A DNA stretch of 64,000 nucleotides from Helichrysum umbraculigerum (Eukaryota; Streptophyta; Magnoliopsida; Asterales; Asteraceae): contig CATIUR010000003.1 of NCBI GenBank assembly GCA_949592205.1, forward strand, positions 20,682,501 to 20,746,500, in the 5' to 3' direction. The notes beneath the pieces were generated by a model. The model was given only the letters and a program-made list of their open reading frames with translations. It did not search any database and was not told where the DNA came from. Below are positions 31,049-42,753 of the stretch, piece by piece. Made by a program: the position numbers and the translations under genes. The stretch's first letter is position 1; each line of letters opens with the position of its first letter.

Positions 31049-33681
31049 ATGGCTGAACAACCTAATCAAGCTGCTCCAGCACCCGCAGAGATCGATGTCT
31101 CTAAATATTTCTGGGAGCCACGTCACAATATCGTGGCGTTCATGAACACAACTGTCGAGACGTCGCGCCCGTACCGACCAATGATAGCCTTTCTTCGTCG
31201 CTCTAGAATTCACAAAGCTATCACTGCTGATACTCGGATCTTGACGAATCATATTACCGAGTTTTGGGACAACGCGGTGGTCAACTATGATGAAGCGGAT
31301 ACTCGTATCATTTCTACCGTCTGTGGCCACCAAGTTATCTTCACCGAGCAGCTTATTCAGGATTTCTTTGAGTTCGGTGACAACTCTGATATGATCACCC
31401 AGTTCACTCCAGGTGCAATTGCACACGGCATGCGATCGATTGGATATCAAGATATTCCAGTTGATCAGTACAAGAAGACCTACATGACAAAGGTCTGGAG
31501 ATATCTAGCTCACATTGTCATCGTCTGTTTATCCAGTCGCAGGGCAGGTCTTGAAGGAATGAAATTTTTGACTGCCTCTGCTATTCTTGCCCTGATCTAC
31601 AACAAACCCTTCAACTTCTCTGGTTATATCTTTAGGGGTTTTGTGAACAATGCCTTGGATGCTAAGGAAAATGGGCTTTATATCCTAGGTTTACTCAGCT
31701 GCTGCTCAATCATCTGCATCCCGACATTCCAGTGGTCGCATCTTTCACTTTCAAGCAGACACCGATGAATACAAGGATTTACACCACTTGTACTACTTTT
31801 GCGAGGCAAGGACAGGCACCAGAACGTGAGGTTGCTTTGTTCGGTCACATCATTGATCCTGATTATGTGGCTCTTCCTGGTGAGCAATTCAACACACCAG
31901 CACCTGAACAACCTATCCCTCAGCCTCCAGTACAACAACCTCCAGTACAACAGCCTCCAGCTCAACAACCTCCGGTTCAGCAACCGCCAGTTCAGCCAGC
32001 TCTCGAGGATCCGGAGTTGGTGGATCTCGATTGTGAGATCGATGCTTATCGGCCACCTTCTCCACGTCCTGAATCCTCTAGCCGCGGAAAAAGGCCTAGA
32101 GACACTTCTGCTGATGCTGATCTGAACCCTCTGGTCAGACGCTCCCGCACTTCTACCTCTACATCTTCTGAGCTCCCGAGGACTGAAACTCCGATCACTC
32201 CTCATCCAGCTGTTATTGAAGAGCTCCTGAGCAAGATCACTCAGATGCAGCAAGATATGGCCGCTCAGGCAGCGATTTTTGAAGCTCAAGATGCCAGGAT
32301 CTCCCGGGTTGAAAAGGAAAATGAAGAGCTACGATCAAAAATTTTGAGACTGGAAACCCAAGCTATTGCTTCGGGGGAGACAGCCCAACCGGCCTTAGAA
32401 TCAACACCTAGGGTTTCCGCCGAGGGCGAAGAAAATGTAAATCCTGATAATGTAAATGCTTCTGCTATTAATGAAACAACTCTTGTTCTTGAGTATATTA
32501 TTGAGCATCCAGGGCAACCAAAACCGCTAGCTGTAGATTACACGTATTGTAATTTGACTTACTTTCAATCTGCGGTTGACGATGACGGTCGTGCGCCTGA
32601 AGAACCTTTTGACTTCAACTCTGCTAATAATGATGATGATGTTGATGTTGAACAAGAAGAACTTAATCCTGATGAAGAATATACTGATCGTCCAGCTTAT
32701 CCTCAAGAGGGTGTTGTATTATCTTATTCTTCAGACGATGAGTCAGGGCTTGCGTTCAAGTACGTACCAGGTACTTCTCAAGCCGCTCCCGCTCAAGAAT
32801 CGTCTGTACCCTCCAGTTCTTCACAAGAAAAACTAGTCCCTGTTCGTGAATCGACAAATTATAATGACATTTTCCCTCAGGATACATCCGAATGTGTATC
32901 TTTTGACAAGCAAATGCCCATCAGAGAAAAGGATAACTGGTTTCCAAAAGGTAAAAATCCAGAACCTGCTCCAGTTACATGCAAGAAATATCAGGTTGGT
33001 GGTGATTATACAGGCCTGATAAAAAGCTGGAAGGTGAGTAAAGGGAGGTTAATGATTAAGAGACTCGACGGTATCCAGTACTTTCGTCGATCACTGAGGA
33101 TATTGAGTACATTGCCAAAGCATGACATCGTTCGTCTCTCTCAGCTTCTGTTGATAAATCCTTACGAAGACGGAGTAGCTGATGTTATTCAAAAGGTCAT
33201 GCGTGAGGAAATTAAACGAAAGAAATATCATTATGTCAAACCAATACTGGGTACTAGGTACACGTTCAAGAAGAAGCTCGATCCAAAGACCAAGCAGCCA
33301 ATTGTAAGAGTTCACTATCCGCCTGCTGAATGTCTGACTGAAATCGCTCTGGAAACAGTTCCATTCAATCTACTGAAACGTTTTCATTACTGGGAACTGG
33401 ATGCTCACACTGGCGAAGCCGTCTTAGTTTTTGTACCAGATTCAGAGCCTCAGACAGGATCTTTGTGGGGTCTACGAAAAGCCAACTTCAGAATATTTGA
33501 CCCAATGAGCTTGATTAATCTGTCCAGAAGTGACATGAAGAAGCTATTCGACAATCGGATTCGCTACAATCCAGGAAACGAGTTCAACTCTGTACTAGCG
33601 AAACGATTTCAGAAAATCGTTGATATATGCTTCACCTTTGGCATACATGCTGGTGGAAACTTTCCACCTGGATGGGTTTGA
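31049..33681 (+). pseudogene. Sirevirus ORF3, second copy, one frameshift
   Basis: This is homologous to 21,568-24,231 with the same start context (GTAGAAATGGCTGAACAACC). A one-base loss near 31,668 breaks the frame at the end of the N-terminal domain, and the rest is open to the same C-terminus (GGNFPPGWV). The Pro-Gln repeats are fewer, the coiled coil is present (ISRVEKENEELRSKILRLE), and codon 351 is intact as GAA. The 5' part is visibly less similar to the first copy (about 85 percent by eye) than the 3' part or pol, so copies have exchanged segments. Confidence 0.85.
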
Positions 33682-33767
33682 AGTCCAGAAGTTTGAAGAC
33701 CAGACATCTGAAGACTGAAGAAAATTCAAGAATTTTTCAAAGACCAAGCTGAAGACACGGGGGAGTT

Positions 33768-34292
33768 TGTTTGTACATCAATGTGTGTCTGTCAGTTGGT
33801 CTCGGTCTGTAATCGTGTCGATATTGTAATTACATATTGAATAGCTTTAGACTTAGTTTAATTACAATTTTTGTAATCATGCGACACAAGCATTGTGTCG
33901 CAGAACCATTCCATGCGACACAAGGATTGTGTCGCAGAAACATTCCATGCGACACAAGGCTTGTGTCGCATAAGCATTCTATGCGACACAAGGCTTGTGT
34001 CGCATAAAGTCTGGATCAGGCTATAAATAGAAGCTCGCCAGCTTCTGTTTTGTTAAGGCAAAAACACACACATAACACTTTTATTTATCACAGAATACTC
34101 TCTAGGTGTTATTTGATCTTTGTGTGTTTGTGTCCAAGTGTATGTATTGTTGCTAGCATTTCATATATATAAACATACACTTTGTGTTTTGGTCATTTAT
34201 TGTGTTAAATCTTGCATATATTAGTTTGTTTGATTTTCGCTTTAACAAACTAGTTGAACTACTCGATTTGGTCCGTATAAGTGGAACCTACA
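33768..34292 (+). repeat. Right outer LTR
   Basis: Its 525 bases are nearly identical to 12,100-12,624; I count three substitutions (near the start, before the TATA-proximal CAGCTTCTG, and in the GATTT.CGC near the end). It is preceded by the polypurine tract ACACGGGGGAG and followed by the target-site copy CATAT at 34,293-34,297. Confidence 0.92.
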
Positions 34293-34344
34293 CATATATA
34301 TAAAAAGGGAAGACGCACGTGGATATAGAAATTAGAGAAGTAAA

Positions 34345-35886
34345 TACAACTAAAATCTATATTAAAAAATTTATTAATGGAGCACATGTGTCGCAATTTG
34401 GTTAAATTAGCTTTACTTATAAAATAACATGGTAAATATACACGTCTAAAAATGCTAATGTTGATTTTTTCAATCTTATACGTTTATTATCTTTAAAGTT
34501 GATGTATGATTGAAACAAATTCCTTTTTTTTTTCTATGTTAACTATTAACTATTAACTATTAACTATGATGCTTTGTTGATTTTTAAAGGGAAAAAAAAA
34601 AAAATTTTGATAAATGTCACTAGCCTAAGCTTTTATTTTATACAGAGGAAAAAGAATTATGATGTGATGTAAATTGCAAAGACCCATATGTCACAATTTT
34701 ATTTAGCATGTTTATATATAATAACTAGTAACCATATAGGGTCGTGCAATGCACGGCCCACGTCTAGCCCACCTTTATAAAAGTTATCGTTGGTGTTTAC
34801 AATGTTACATGTATTATTTTTAAAGTTAATTTTTGATCGAAATATAATTAAGTTGTGTATTCCCTTCACCTATATTTTCAAACACAAGCACTTTTATTAA
34901 TTTAGTCTTATCATCATTTAACTAAGGAATTTTAAAGCCCAAATATATAAAAGAAAATATATATCACTAATCTTAAGGTTAGGTATAATGTATTTATAGG
35001 GGAAATATCATTAGCTTAATGCTTACATACACGAAGAACAAAACATGAATGTTCTTATATGTTACATATATGAACAAAACATGAATACATTGGATGTTTA
35101 CATTAGATAATATGTGTGGTGTTTAAAAGTAAAACTTTTGTAGAACATATTATCAATGGATTGAGAATTTATTTTGAAAAGTTTTTCTAGTTAAAATTAT
35201 ATTGATTTACAAATAAGCTTTTAAAATTTTTTCCATTGTGAATGCTCTTATATGTTACTTTTGTGTATTGGATGTTTACCAAATTGGTTAAACAAATTAT
35301 TTTTATGATGTTCAAAAAATTGGTTTTATAAAAATTTATGTTAGATAGTTAATGGTTTGACAAAATAAATTAAAATTTGATATTTAACAATTTATAATTT
35401 AATAAAGAGTCTGTTAAACAATTTTTTTAATTAAAAAATGGATGATGAGGTGTCACATTCTTAAGACAACTTGTTTTCCTTATATATACACTAAAGATAT
35501 AAGGCTTTTCTTTAAGAAAAATATTGAAAATGATTAGGAAATAAAATTAATTAATTGATTATATATAGAATGATGATGTGTCATCTTGATATTGAAAGTG
35601 GTCTTCTTTATATATATAGTTGATGGGGTTTTTTTCTCATGTCTTGTGTTTCATGAGTTTTTTTCATCCCTATTACGGTCCTCGCAGTTAAGGTTCTGGG
35701 TAGAGTCTAGGTCGTATCTTTTGTCGTGGATCTATATTGTTTTGGTATTTCTTTGTGGCTTCTAGTGCCTTGCTAGTTGGCCTTTCTTTTATTTATATTT
35801 TTACCGTTCAAAAAATAAGATAAGAAATTATAAGAGCATCAACAGTGAGCAATTTTTTTTAAATAATAATAATAATAATAATAAAA

Positions 35887-35946
<60 letters not shown>

Positions 35947-36531
35947 ATTTAAAGTTTTTTTCCTAAAATAGCTTTAGAATTTTTTTTCCTTCACTTAAAA
36001 AAGCTTTTCAAAGTTATAAAATAATATAATAATAATGACTAAGAGTTAGTGGAGGACTTACCTTCACATCACCTGCCAAAAAATATCCCAGTGTGAAATT
36101 ATAATTTTATCGTTTGTAAAGTAGCATGTATATAGAGTATGCATACCTTCAAAATTGGTGTGACTACCCTCACTTGAAAAAGTCCAATTCAATATGCAAA
36201 TGATTGTCAACTAAACTTAAATCTTGGGTTCAAATTAAAAACTCTTACATCAACCGCATACACATTAAATCAATAATATTTAGTATCAAAACAAGATGAT
36301 GAAAATTAACTGGAACTTTAAATTAACATACCAAGACATTATATTGGCCCATCTTCAAATCAGGATTTTAACATTCACAATGAACAAGTAAAATCATCTG
36401 TCCATGTTTCTTTTACTTTCTTACTTTTACACTTCTCAATTTAGGCATTACTCCATATTTGTTTGGAAAAACTCAAATAGTTTTCGCCAATGAATTTTGT
36501 GAAGAACAAGTTACAAAATAGTATAGGTGAT
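34345..36531. other. Non-coding AT-rich stretch with simple repeats
   Basis: There is no gene. Visible items are a short run of TTAACTA repeats (about 34,541-34,567) and an ACTAGT...CGTGCAATGCACGG motif (34,725-34,763) like that at 5,621. There is also AGAGCATCAACAGTGAGC, a MITE-like terminal phrase, at 35,832. An (AAT)n run faces an (ATT)n run (35,861-35,945) and would fold on itself. The bases before 35,820 (CTTTCTTTTATTTATATTT, then CCGTTCAAAAAATAAG) may be a non-LTR retroelement tail, but this is weak. Confidence 0.45.
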
Positions 36532-37856
36532 TGATGCGTGTGAAAGCGCGTCTTGTTTTATTATTTATAAATGGAAATACCTTATATATACTTCTCACAC
36601 AACCAGGCAAGAATACCCGATCGAATGTTAGTATAGACTTGGTAAGTCCGAGTCGAACACAGGGAACGGATGTCAAATTAAATAAATTGGAAATTGATAC
36701 AAGTAAATAAAGCAGTAAAGATAGGGTGCGTTTTAGTTCCGATCGAACAATTGGTAAACAATTATAAAAGAGTTTATTAAGTAAAGATTGAAAGAAAATA
36801 ATTTATAAATAATTAATCAAATAAAGAGTTAATTCAGATGATAGAAGAAATGCATTTGCTTGGATTACTTTCCTTAGAGTTCGGAAATCATCTTACTAAT
36901 TCGCTAACATATGGATTTATTGGTGAATTAACAAATATTACCAATCTTCCTTACAAGATAAATTGATATAAACACAATCAAGAAAGACACAAGGTTGTTT
37001 TCAACATGCTAACAGTTCAATTTAACGTTGCCCACCAAATTATATTCTAAATTAAACCAACACCGTTTATGTGATTTATTCTATTGACTTGAATCAACAA
37101 AGTCTATAACTAATACTAGTTATCTTGTTCATCAATGACCATTACCAATTATTAGCCCTAACCTGTCAAACTCAATATATTCAGCAACAATCGTCAATTG
37201 AAATCAACAATTATCAATAATCTTATAATTAAAAGGAAATCAATCTCAATTAACCATAAAACCACGTTAGGTAATTACTAATAATCATTCAATAACCAAG
37301 GATCGTCAAATAAACACATAAACAATAAATCCAATTAAATCCGCAAATCAATAATCAATCCGTAATCTAAGTATCATTATCCAAGCAAATACATTAAAGA
37401 ATTAGCCAATCATAATATTACAGAAACTCAGATTCATAATCATAACCGAAATCATAATCAAATGAAAGAAAGAAATGTTTTCGAACCGAGAAACCGAAGA
37501 AATGATTGAACGAGTGAAAACCTTTGATTCTCTAAGCTTCTAATCCTTCAAAAAGCTCCCAAAATGAGGGAAAAACCCCCTCTAGTCGTTTGTAATCGTA
37601 TTACGGTTTGTGTATTGAAGTTGTGAAGTGAAAACCCTAAAAACGGACTTAAAATGCTGAAAAAGTCATCCATACGGCGTATGGAACTTTCATACGGCGT
37701 ATGGATGTAAAAGCCCATAAATTCCAGCCCGCGTTATCAGTTTTTAGCCCATTTTCAATCCATACGGCGTATGGACATCCATACGCCGTATGGATGCATT
37801 TTCAAAAAAAATGGAAAAAACGAAAGTTGTAGCCCTATGTGTTAGCTAAATTCTCC
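36532..37856 (-). mobile_element. Truncated antisense Athila-type (Ty3/gypsy) LTR
   Basis: On the minus strand the 3' end reads ...CGCTTTCACACGCATCA, pairing with the TGATAAACGC start seen at 61,126. Positions 37,668-37,855 are the reverse complement of the LTR part at about 61,540-61,705, with the CCATACGGCGTATGG palindromes and the phrase GATAACGCGGGCTGGAATTT. The block near 36,640 (GTCCGAGTCGAACACAGGGA) recurs at 54,308. The 5' end of the LTR is missing: at about 37,856 it joins a patchwork. No internal coding region is attached. Confidence 0.75.
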
Positions 37857-38020
37857 CCCTAAACTTAATGTGAATTTTGTTTAGATTTAAGTTAATGTGA
37901 ATTTTGTTTAGATCTTCAGTAAATTCTCCCCCTAAACTTAATGTGAATTTTATATATAAACTTAATGTAAATTGGTATCAAAATAAGTGAGCCAACTGAA
38001 ATTCTCCCCCTAAACTTAAT
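37857..38020. other. Patchwork (filler) junction built from inverted polypurine-tract copies
   Basis: Three reverse-complement copies of the downstream element's polypurine region (TTCTCCCCCTAAACTTAAT) start near 37,850, 37,924 and 38,001. They alternate with scraps of its 3' end and ORF3. One 28-base scrap (37,973-38,000) is identical to 51,208-51,235 inside ORF3. The join to the antisense Athila LTR shares ATTCTCC. Such mosaics arise when a broken end is repaired by repeated template switching. Confidence 0.75.
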
Positions 38021-38328
38021 CTTTTGTATGGCGGTTATATGAGTTTGAGTTATATATGGATTGTATTTTGTTTCCATATATGTAGGATGACTTGTAAAGG
38101 ACTCTATAGTGTATAAATAGAGATCCTTAGAATCTAGAAAAAATTAATTAGCTTCAAGGTAGAAACCCTAATACGTCTGTGTATTCGTCTTATTGAATTA
38201 ATAAGATTGAAGCTTTTGGTTATTACGTGTTGAGCAAGTTTATATTATTTATTGTTTTGTTAAATAATTATTCCGCAGTTGTTTAACAATTAACAAAGCT
38301 TTACTGAAGATCTAGTTTGGGATTAACA
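38021..38328 (+). repeat. Partial 5' LTR of the second Sirevirus-like element
   Basis: The right edge is set by the primer-binding site, which starts four bases after GGGATTAACA. A TATA box (TATAAATAG, 38,112-38,120) and a transcribed region follow the expected order. The left edge is lost in the patchwork, so TG start and full length are unknown. No matching 3' LTR exists in the window. Confidence 0.7.
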
Positions 38329-38331
38329 AAG

Positions 38332-38343
38332 TGGTATCAGAGC
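38332..38343 (+). promoter_or_regulatory. Primer-binding site for initiator tRNA-Met
   Basis: TGGTATCAGAGC is the standard plant copia primer-binding site, complementary to the 3' end of initiator tRNA-Met. It lies three bases after the LTR end and 64 bases before the gag ATG. It is the only such site I find in the window. Confidence 0.95.
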
Positions 38344-38407
38344 TTTGGAAAAGCTTTGTGTTTGCAGTAGATAATCGAAGTTTAGTAAAATATTAAGTTT
38401 GATCATA

Positions 38408-39104
38408 ATGGCTGCAGTTGGCAATGAAGGTATTCAAGTTACAAAAATTCCCATGCTTGTTCCAGATGAGTTTGATCTCTAGAAAAATAGGATCAAACAA
38501 TACATGCTTCTCACAGACTACCAGATGTGGGACATTGTTGTTAATGGTCCAAGGTATGCCAAAGATGCAGATGGGAATAAATTAACTGAAAGACCACCTC
38601 CAACTACAGATAATGAGAGGAAAGAAAGAGCTACAGAGTTTAAGGCTCTGAGCACAATTCTATTATCCATTCCTAATGAATATCAGAGAAGATTTGAAAA
38701 CTGTGAGGATGCTAAAGTTCTTATGGAGGCTATTGAAAAGAGATTTGGAGGTAATGCAAATACCAGAAAGAACAAAAGGTCTCTTCTCAAACAACAGTTT
38801 GAGAATTTTAAATCTGTAAAAACTGAGACATTGACTCAGACATTTGACAGATTTTCTAAATTGGTTGGTGATCTGGAGAATCGTAAGTCAAGATTGATAA
38901 AGATGATCTCAATAGTAAGTTTTTAAGATCATTAGGAGAGGAATGGACCATGTATACAGTGGGATTGAGACAGAAAGATGATTTAGAAGAAAAGGAGTTG
39001 GAAGACATCTATAATGATCTCAGGAATTTTGAACCTGAGATAGAGAGCAAAAAGCAAGTTTCTGGTTACTCTAATGATGCTGCTTTCATGTCTGTTGGAG
39101 TTAC
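38408..39104 (+). pseudogene. gag: gag, 5' part, of the second Sirevirus-like element
   Basis: I start at ATG 38,408 (MAAVGNEGIQVTK), the usual start of this gag family. Codon 25 is TAG (38,480-38,482) where the family has Trp. The frame then carries the copia gag core (KQYMLLTDYQMWDIV, FENFKSVKTETLTQTFDRF). A one-base loss near 38,890 shifts to another frame, which continues with SLGEEWTMYTVGLRQKDDLEE. At 39,104 the gene is cut by a 3.65 kb solo LTR and resumes at 42,754. It encodes capsid in intact relatives; here it is dead. Confidence 0.88.
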
Positions 39105-42100
39105 TGTCACACCCCAAAAATCCATAATTGTGTTTATTTAATGTTTAGCGGAAGCAAGTTATAATTTAGCGGAAGCATCTTGTTTAAACAGTTTAACAGC
39201 GGGGTGATGACGTATCAATTGTGCATTCATCGTATCAGAGCATATGATCATACAGAACATAATATATTAAGGATGCCAGTTAAATAGTTATTACAAAAGT
39301 AGTACGACAGTGTAAGTCGTACAGTAGTAATAAAGTTTAAAACATTTAAGTTTTACAATACATATGTTAAAATAAGATTTCATGAGTATAACTGCAATGT
39401 CTGCAGTAATACAGAGGAAATCCTCAAAAGCTGTCCCATAAGGTATGGCATCCTAAGTAGTCCAGGGTTGTCATCCTGAATGCATGCGATCCTTACTTAC
39501 ATGGCTAATTTCCTGTAAAACATAGAAAGAAAGTCGTCAACAAATATGTTGAGTGAATTCACAGGTTTTGTATAAATATGTGGTATGTTAAACCATTTAT
39601 GTTTAAATTATTGAAATATTATTCAATAAATAAAGGTTTGCAGGTTTTGCAAATTATAAGATGATAGGGATAGTTACCCTAAAATATAGTTTTATGTGGG
39701 TTGATACCCAAATCATATATCTGGTTGTTTACCAGACTATAAATATAATCAGTACGTATACTGAAATAAAGCAGTTGTAGGATATGTTCATCCTAAATAA
39801 AAATTGTGGGAATGCTTAGACTATAATCCCCTGAAAGGTGAGCTAAACCTCGCAGGTTAAAGTAACGCGACCTAACCCTATAACCAAACCACAACCAAAT
39901 CTTATGTTTCTTGCCTGAAGGACAGTTAAGTATACGCTCCATCCACAGGAGGGTCGTCACGGCAATAGTACTATTCGTATACTCAGTGGCTAGAGTCACC
40001 TAGCTAATGGTTATAGTCTGCATGACATAAGGTCTTTCATGCACACATCTCAAGTCTGGTCCGTACTAGGATCTGTTGTCTAATTCCCAAAACAGTTGTG
40101 AAATAATATTTCATATCAAACAGTTGTATAAAGCAATTTAAAGCATTTATATAATTTGCTGCATATGTTTGCATGCAGTTTCTATGTTTACACCCCTATG
40201 TTTAAAACAGAAAACATTTGTAAAGTAGGGGCTGTGAACTCACGGTGGTTTGCTCGGAAAGAAAGCTAGCAGCCAATCAGCTATAAGCCCAAGGTATGTT
40301 AACCTATACAATAAATATATTAACATAAGTACGTTTGATTTGTTTTAAATCACTTATGTTAACAGTTTGTTCGTTAGAAGAAATGGTTGATTTCTTTATC
40401 ATGTAAGTCGTTGTATTTGTAGGTGGCATTGAGTAGAAATATTGTTATTATTTCTTTCATCGTATACTTGGTTAAGTATATGAATCAATATGTAATTGTC
40501 TAGTTTAACGGAAGGTCGTTTTGTTTCCATTTGTACATATATTTTGTATATAGTTGTTCGTATAATTTGAATGTTAATCAAATATCATTGTTTGTACATA
40601 TATTTGTTTTATATATGTATTCGTATGTAAATATACTTGTTGTATATTATTAAGTTGTACGTTTGTTAAACGTGAACTTCATTGTGTATATATATATATT
40701 TGTGAATATATATTTTTAATTGTCATATGTATATATGTTAAATAAATACATTGTTTATGTATATCAAAATATATATAAGTTTTCATTTGTTTAAGAAAAC
40801 GTATACGTTTGTGTCAATAACGTGTGTCCTCGTATATATTTATATATAATGTAATACGTTGTTTACGTATTTAAAAACGTTATAAGTTTTATTTGTTATA
40901 AAACTCGATAATGTATTTATTTTGTTTATAAAATAAATATTATTTGTTTTTAATATCGTCACGTTTGTTTAATAAGTTTAAGTGTCCCGATAATGTAATC
41001 GTTTTCACAAAACGTATATTTTACAAAGTCCATATTCATATATACGTATATATATATATATATCGTTCGTTTGTACGAGTTTAAATAAGTCCAAAGTTCG
41101 TGTCTCGGAAATATCTCATTAATGTTTTATTAATAGTTTATAATGTCTCGTGAATGCATCGTATGATTGGAATCGTTAACGGAAACGTTTATGTTTTAAA
41201 AATCAAAGTCAAAGTCGTTGACCAGGTGTGGGAATCCGCCGGATTCCCTTGAATCCGCCGGATTCAAGTCAAAGTTCGGAATACGCCGTATTCGAGTGAA
41301 TCCGCCGTATTCATCGTGGTTTTCATGTGGTTTCGTTTTAGGTTCGGGAATACGCCGTATTTAAATGAATACGCCGTATTCAATCCAGTTCGGGGGGAAT
41401 CCGCCGTATTCAATCGAATACGCCGGATTCGTTTGTGTTCATCAAGTAGTTCGTGTGAAGGTTTGGGAATACGCCGTATTCAACGGAATACGCCGTATTC
41501 GACTTGTTTAGAAACGGGAATCCGCCGTACTCCCGTGAATACGCCGGATTCGTTTGGTTTTCGGTTGGGAATACGCCGGATTCAGAGGAATCCGCCGTAT
41601 TCGTGGCTCGTTCCAGACCCCTGTTCGCGACTGTATACATATATACACGGTTTTATTTGGCTCAAATCCTTTACACTATGTTACCAAATGTTCCTAACAA
41701 GTTTATATGTCGTTCTTACAAGTTATTACTTCATTTTAACAAGTTTTTATATAACGATTTTGGTTTTGATATTTTTGGTTTTATAAACCATTTTCATGAA
41801 CAATCAAGTAATCATCACATTTATATGTTATATGTTTAGATTATGATATGTACACAAGTTATATAACGAATTTGAAGTAAAGAAACTAAAGATTTGAGAT
41901 TTTCTTACAAAGTGAAACTGGTGAGGATGATGATGAAGATCGTATGTTGATGATGATGATATATTGTTGTTGCCTCTGATCTTGTTGTTGCTCCAGTAGA
42001 AGAAAAAGATGAAGGTTGGTTGGGAGAATTATTGGAGGTTATGTGTGTGTGTTTGATCACCGAGAGAACGGAGGGAGTGTGGTTTTAACATAACCATGCT

Positions 42101-42753
42101 TCTGTATTATTGAAGTTAGGTGCCAATTTTTGGCACCTCAATTTCGAGTACGGGTATAATTTTAGCAATATAAAAATAAACATTTTACATTTTTATTGTG
42201 TAGGTGTTCTCCTGGTTCGTTATTTATAATCAATATAATGATGTTGTCATTATTTTAAATAGATGTACAATTTTGTACATTTTACTGCATTCAACTATTT
42301 GAGCGCAATATTTCAGTTAATTTAGGATTTCATATTTTGAAGTAATGTTCTAACTTCTTCCAAATGAACAAGGAAATTTGTATGTTTATGATTTGACGTC
42401 GTATGCGCGTTTTAGAATTATTTCTGTTCGTTTATAATACGTTTTATGTTAAACGTATATTCAGACCATTTTATCTATATGTTATAGATATATAAATACT
42501 CGTAATTAATAATTGAGTTATTAATAACTTTTGTGTCACGAAACTTTTGTTATTCATTTTTGTCGGGTTCGTTCCGATACATTTGTACGTAACTTTAAAT
42601 ACTTACGTATTACGTATTACTTTTTGTTTAAAAGTACCGAGCTTACTAGACTTACATCACATCAAGAAGTTTTGTTAAAACTTAATCAGGAAATTAGCGT
42701 AAGAATGCACATGCTTAATTGTTAATTAATACCTAATTTGGAGAGTTGTCACA
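39105..42753. mobile_element. Solo LTR, 3.65 kb, in gag; GTTAC duplication
   Basis: The insert begins TGTCACACCCC and ends GAGAGTTGTCACA (TG...CA), and is flanked by GTTAC on both sides (39,100-39,104 and 42,754-42,758). Removing one copy restores a continuous gag frame, which confirms the borders. There is no internal repeat of its own ends, no primer-binding site and no protein. It is thus one long LTR left by recombination, probably from a Ty3/gypsy element with multi-kilobase LTRs (inference). It has a directed array of 14 near-palindromes (41,232-41,602). Orientation is not certain. Confidence 0.85.
41232..41602. repeat. Array of 14 near-palindromes, GAATACGCCGTATTC type
   Basis: Fourteen 15-base units vary between GAATACGCCGTATTC and GAATCCGCCGGATTC and lie in seven close pairs about 50-60 bases apart. 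The arms covary (ATAC with GTAT, ATCC with GGAT) in most but not all units. The central CGCCG has the same orientation in every unit. Accidental frames across this array encode nothing real. Confidence 0.92.

Larger units (their letters stand above)
12095..34297 (+). mobile_element. 22 kb composite Sirevirus (Ty1/copia) with three LTRs
   Basis: The whole block is flanked by the 5-base direct repeat CATAT (12,095-12,099 and 34,293-34,297). The order is outer LTR, leader, gag, pol, ORF3, middle LTR, 5'-deleted gag, broken pol, broken ORF3, outer LTR. Large gag with two zinc knuckles, the order IN before RT, and an extra ORF after pol mark the SIRE/Maximus (Sirevirus) lineage. The outer LTRs (525 bases each) differ at three positions by eye, so the outer event is recent. 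The middle LTR is much more diverged, so the block is not a simple tandem of identical units. The left LTR is followed by the same 52 bases that follow the right LTR, which shows a rearranged left end. Confidence 0.85.

Noticed and set aside
35861..35945. Facing (AAT)n and (ATT)n as an origin or regulatory hairpin
   Set aside because: It is a simple-sequence repeat next to a MITE-like phrase; nothing supports a function.
37840..37857. TGTTAGCTAAATTC as the start of the second Sirevirus LTR
   Set aside because: These bases belong to the antisense Athila LTR (same text as the complement near 61,540); the apparent LTR start is a junction artefact.
41316..41839. Overlapping ORFs of 76-156 codons with repeated NTPY/ESAV words
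   Set aside because: They translate the GAATACGCCGTATTC array in several frames; the repeat explains them.
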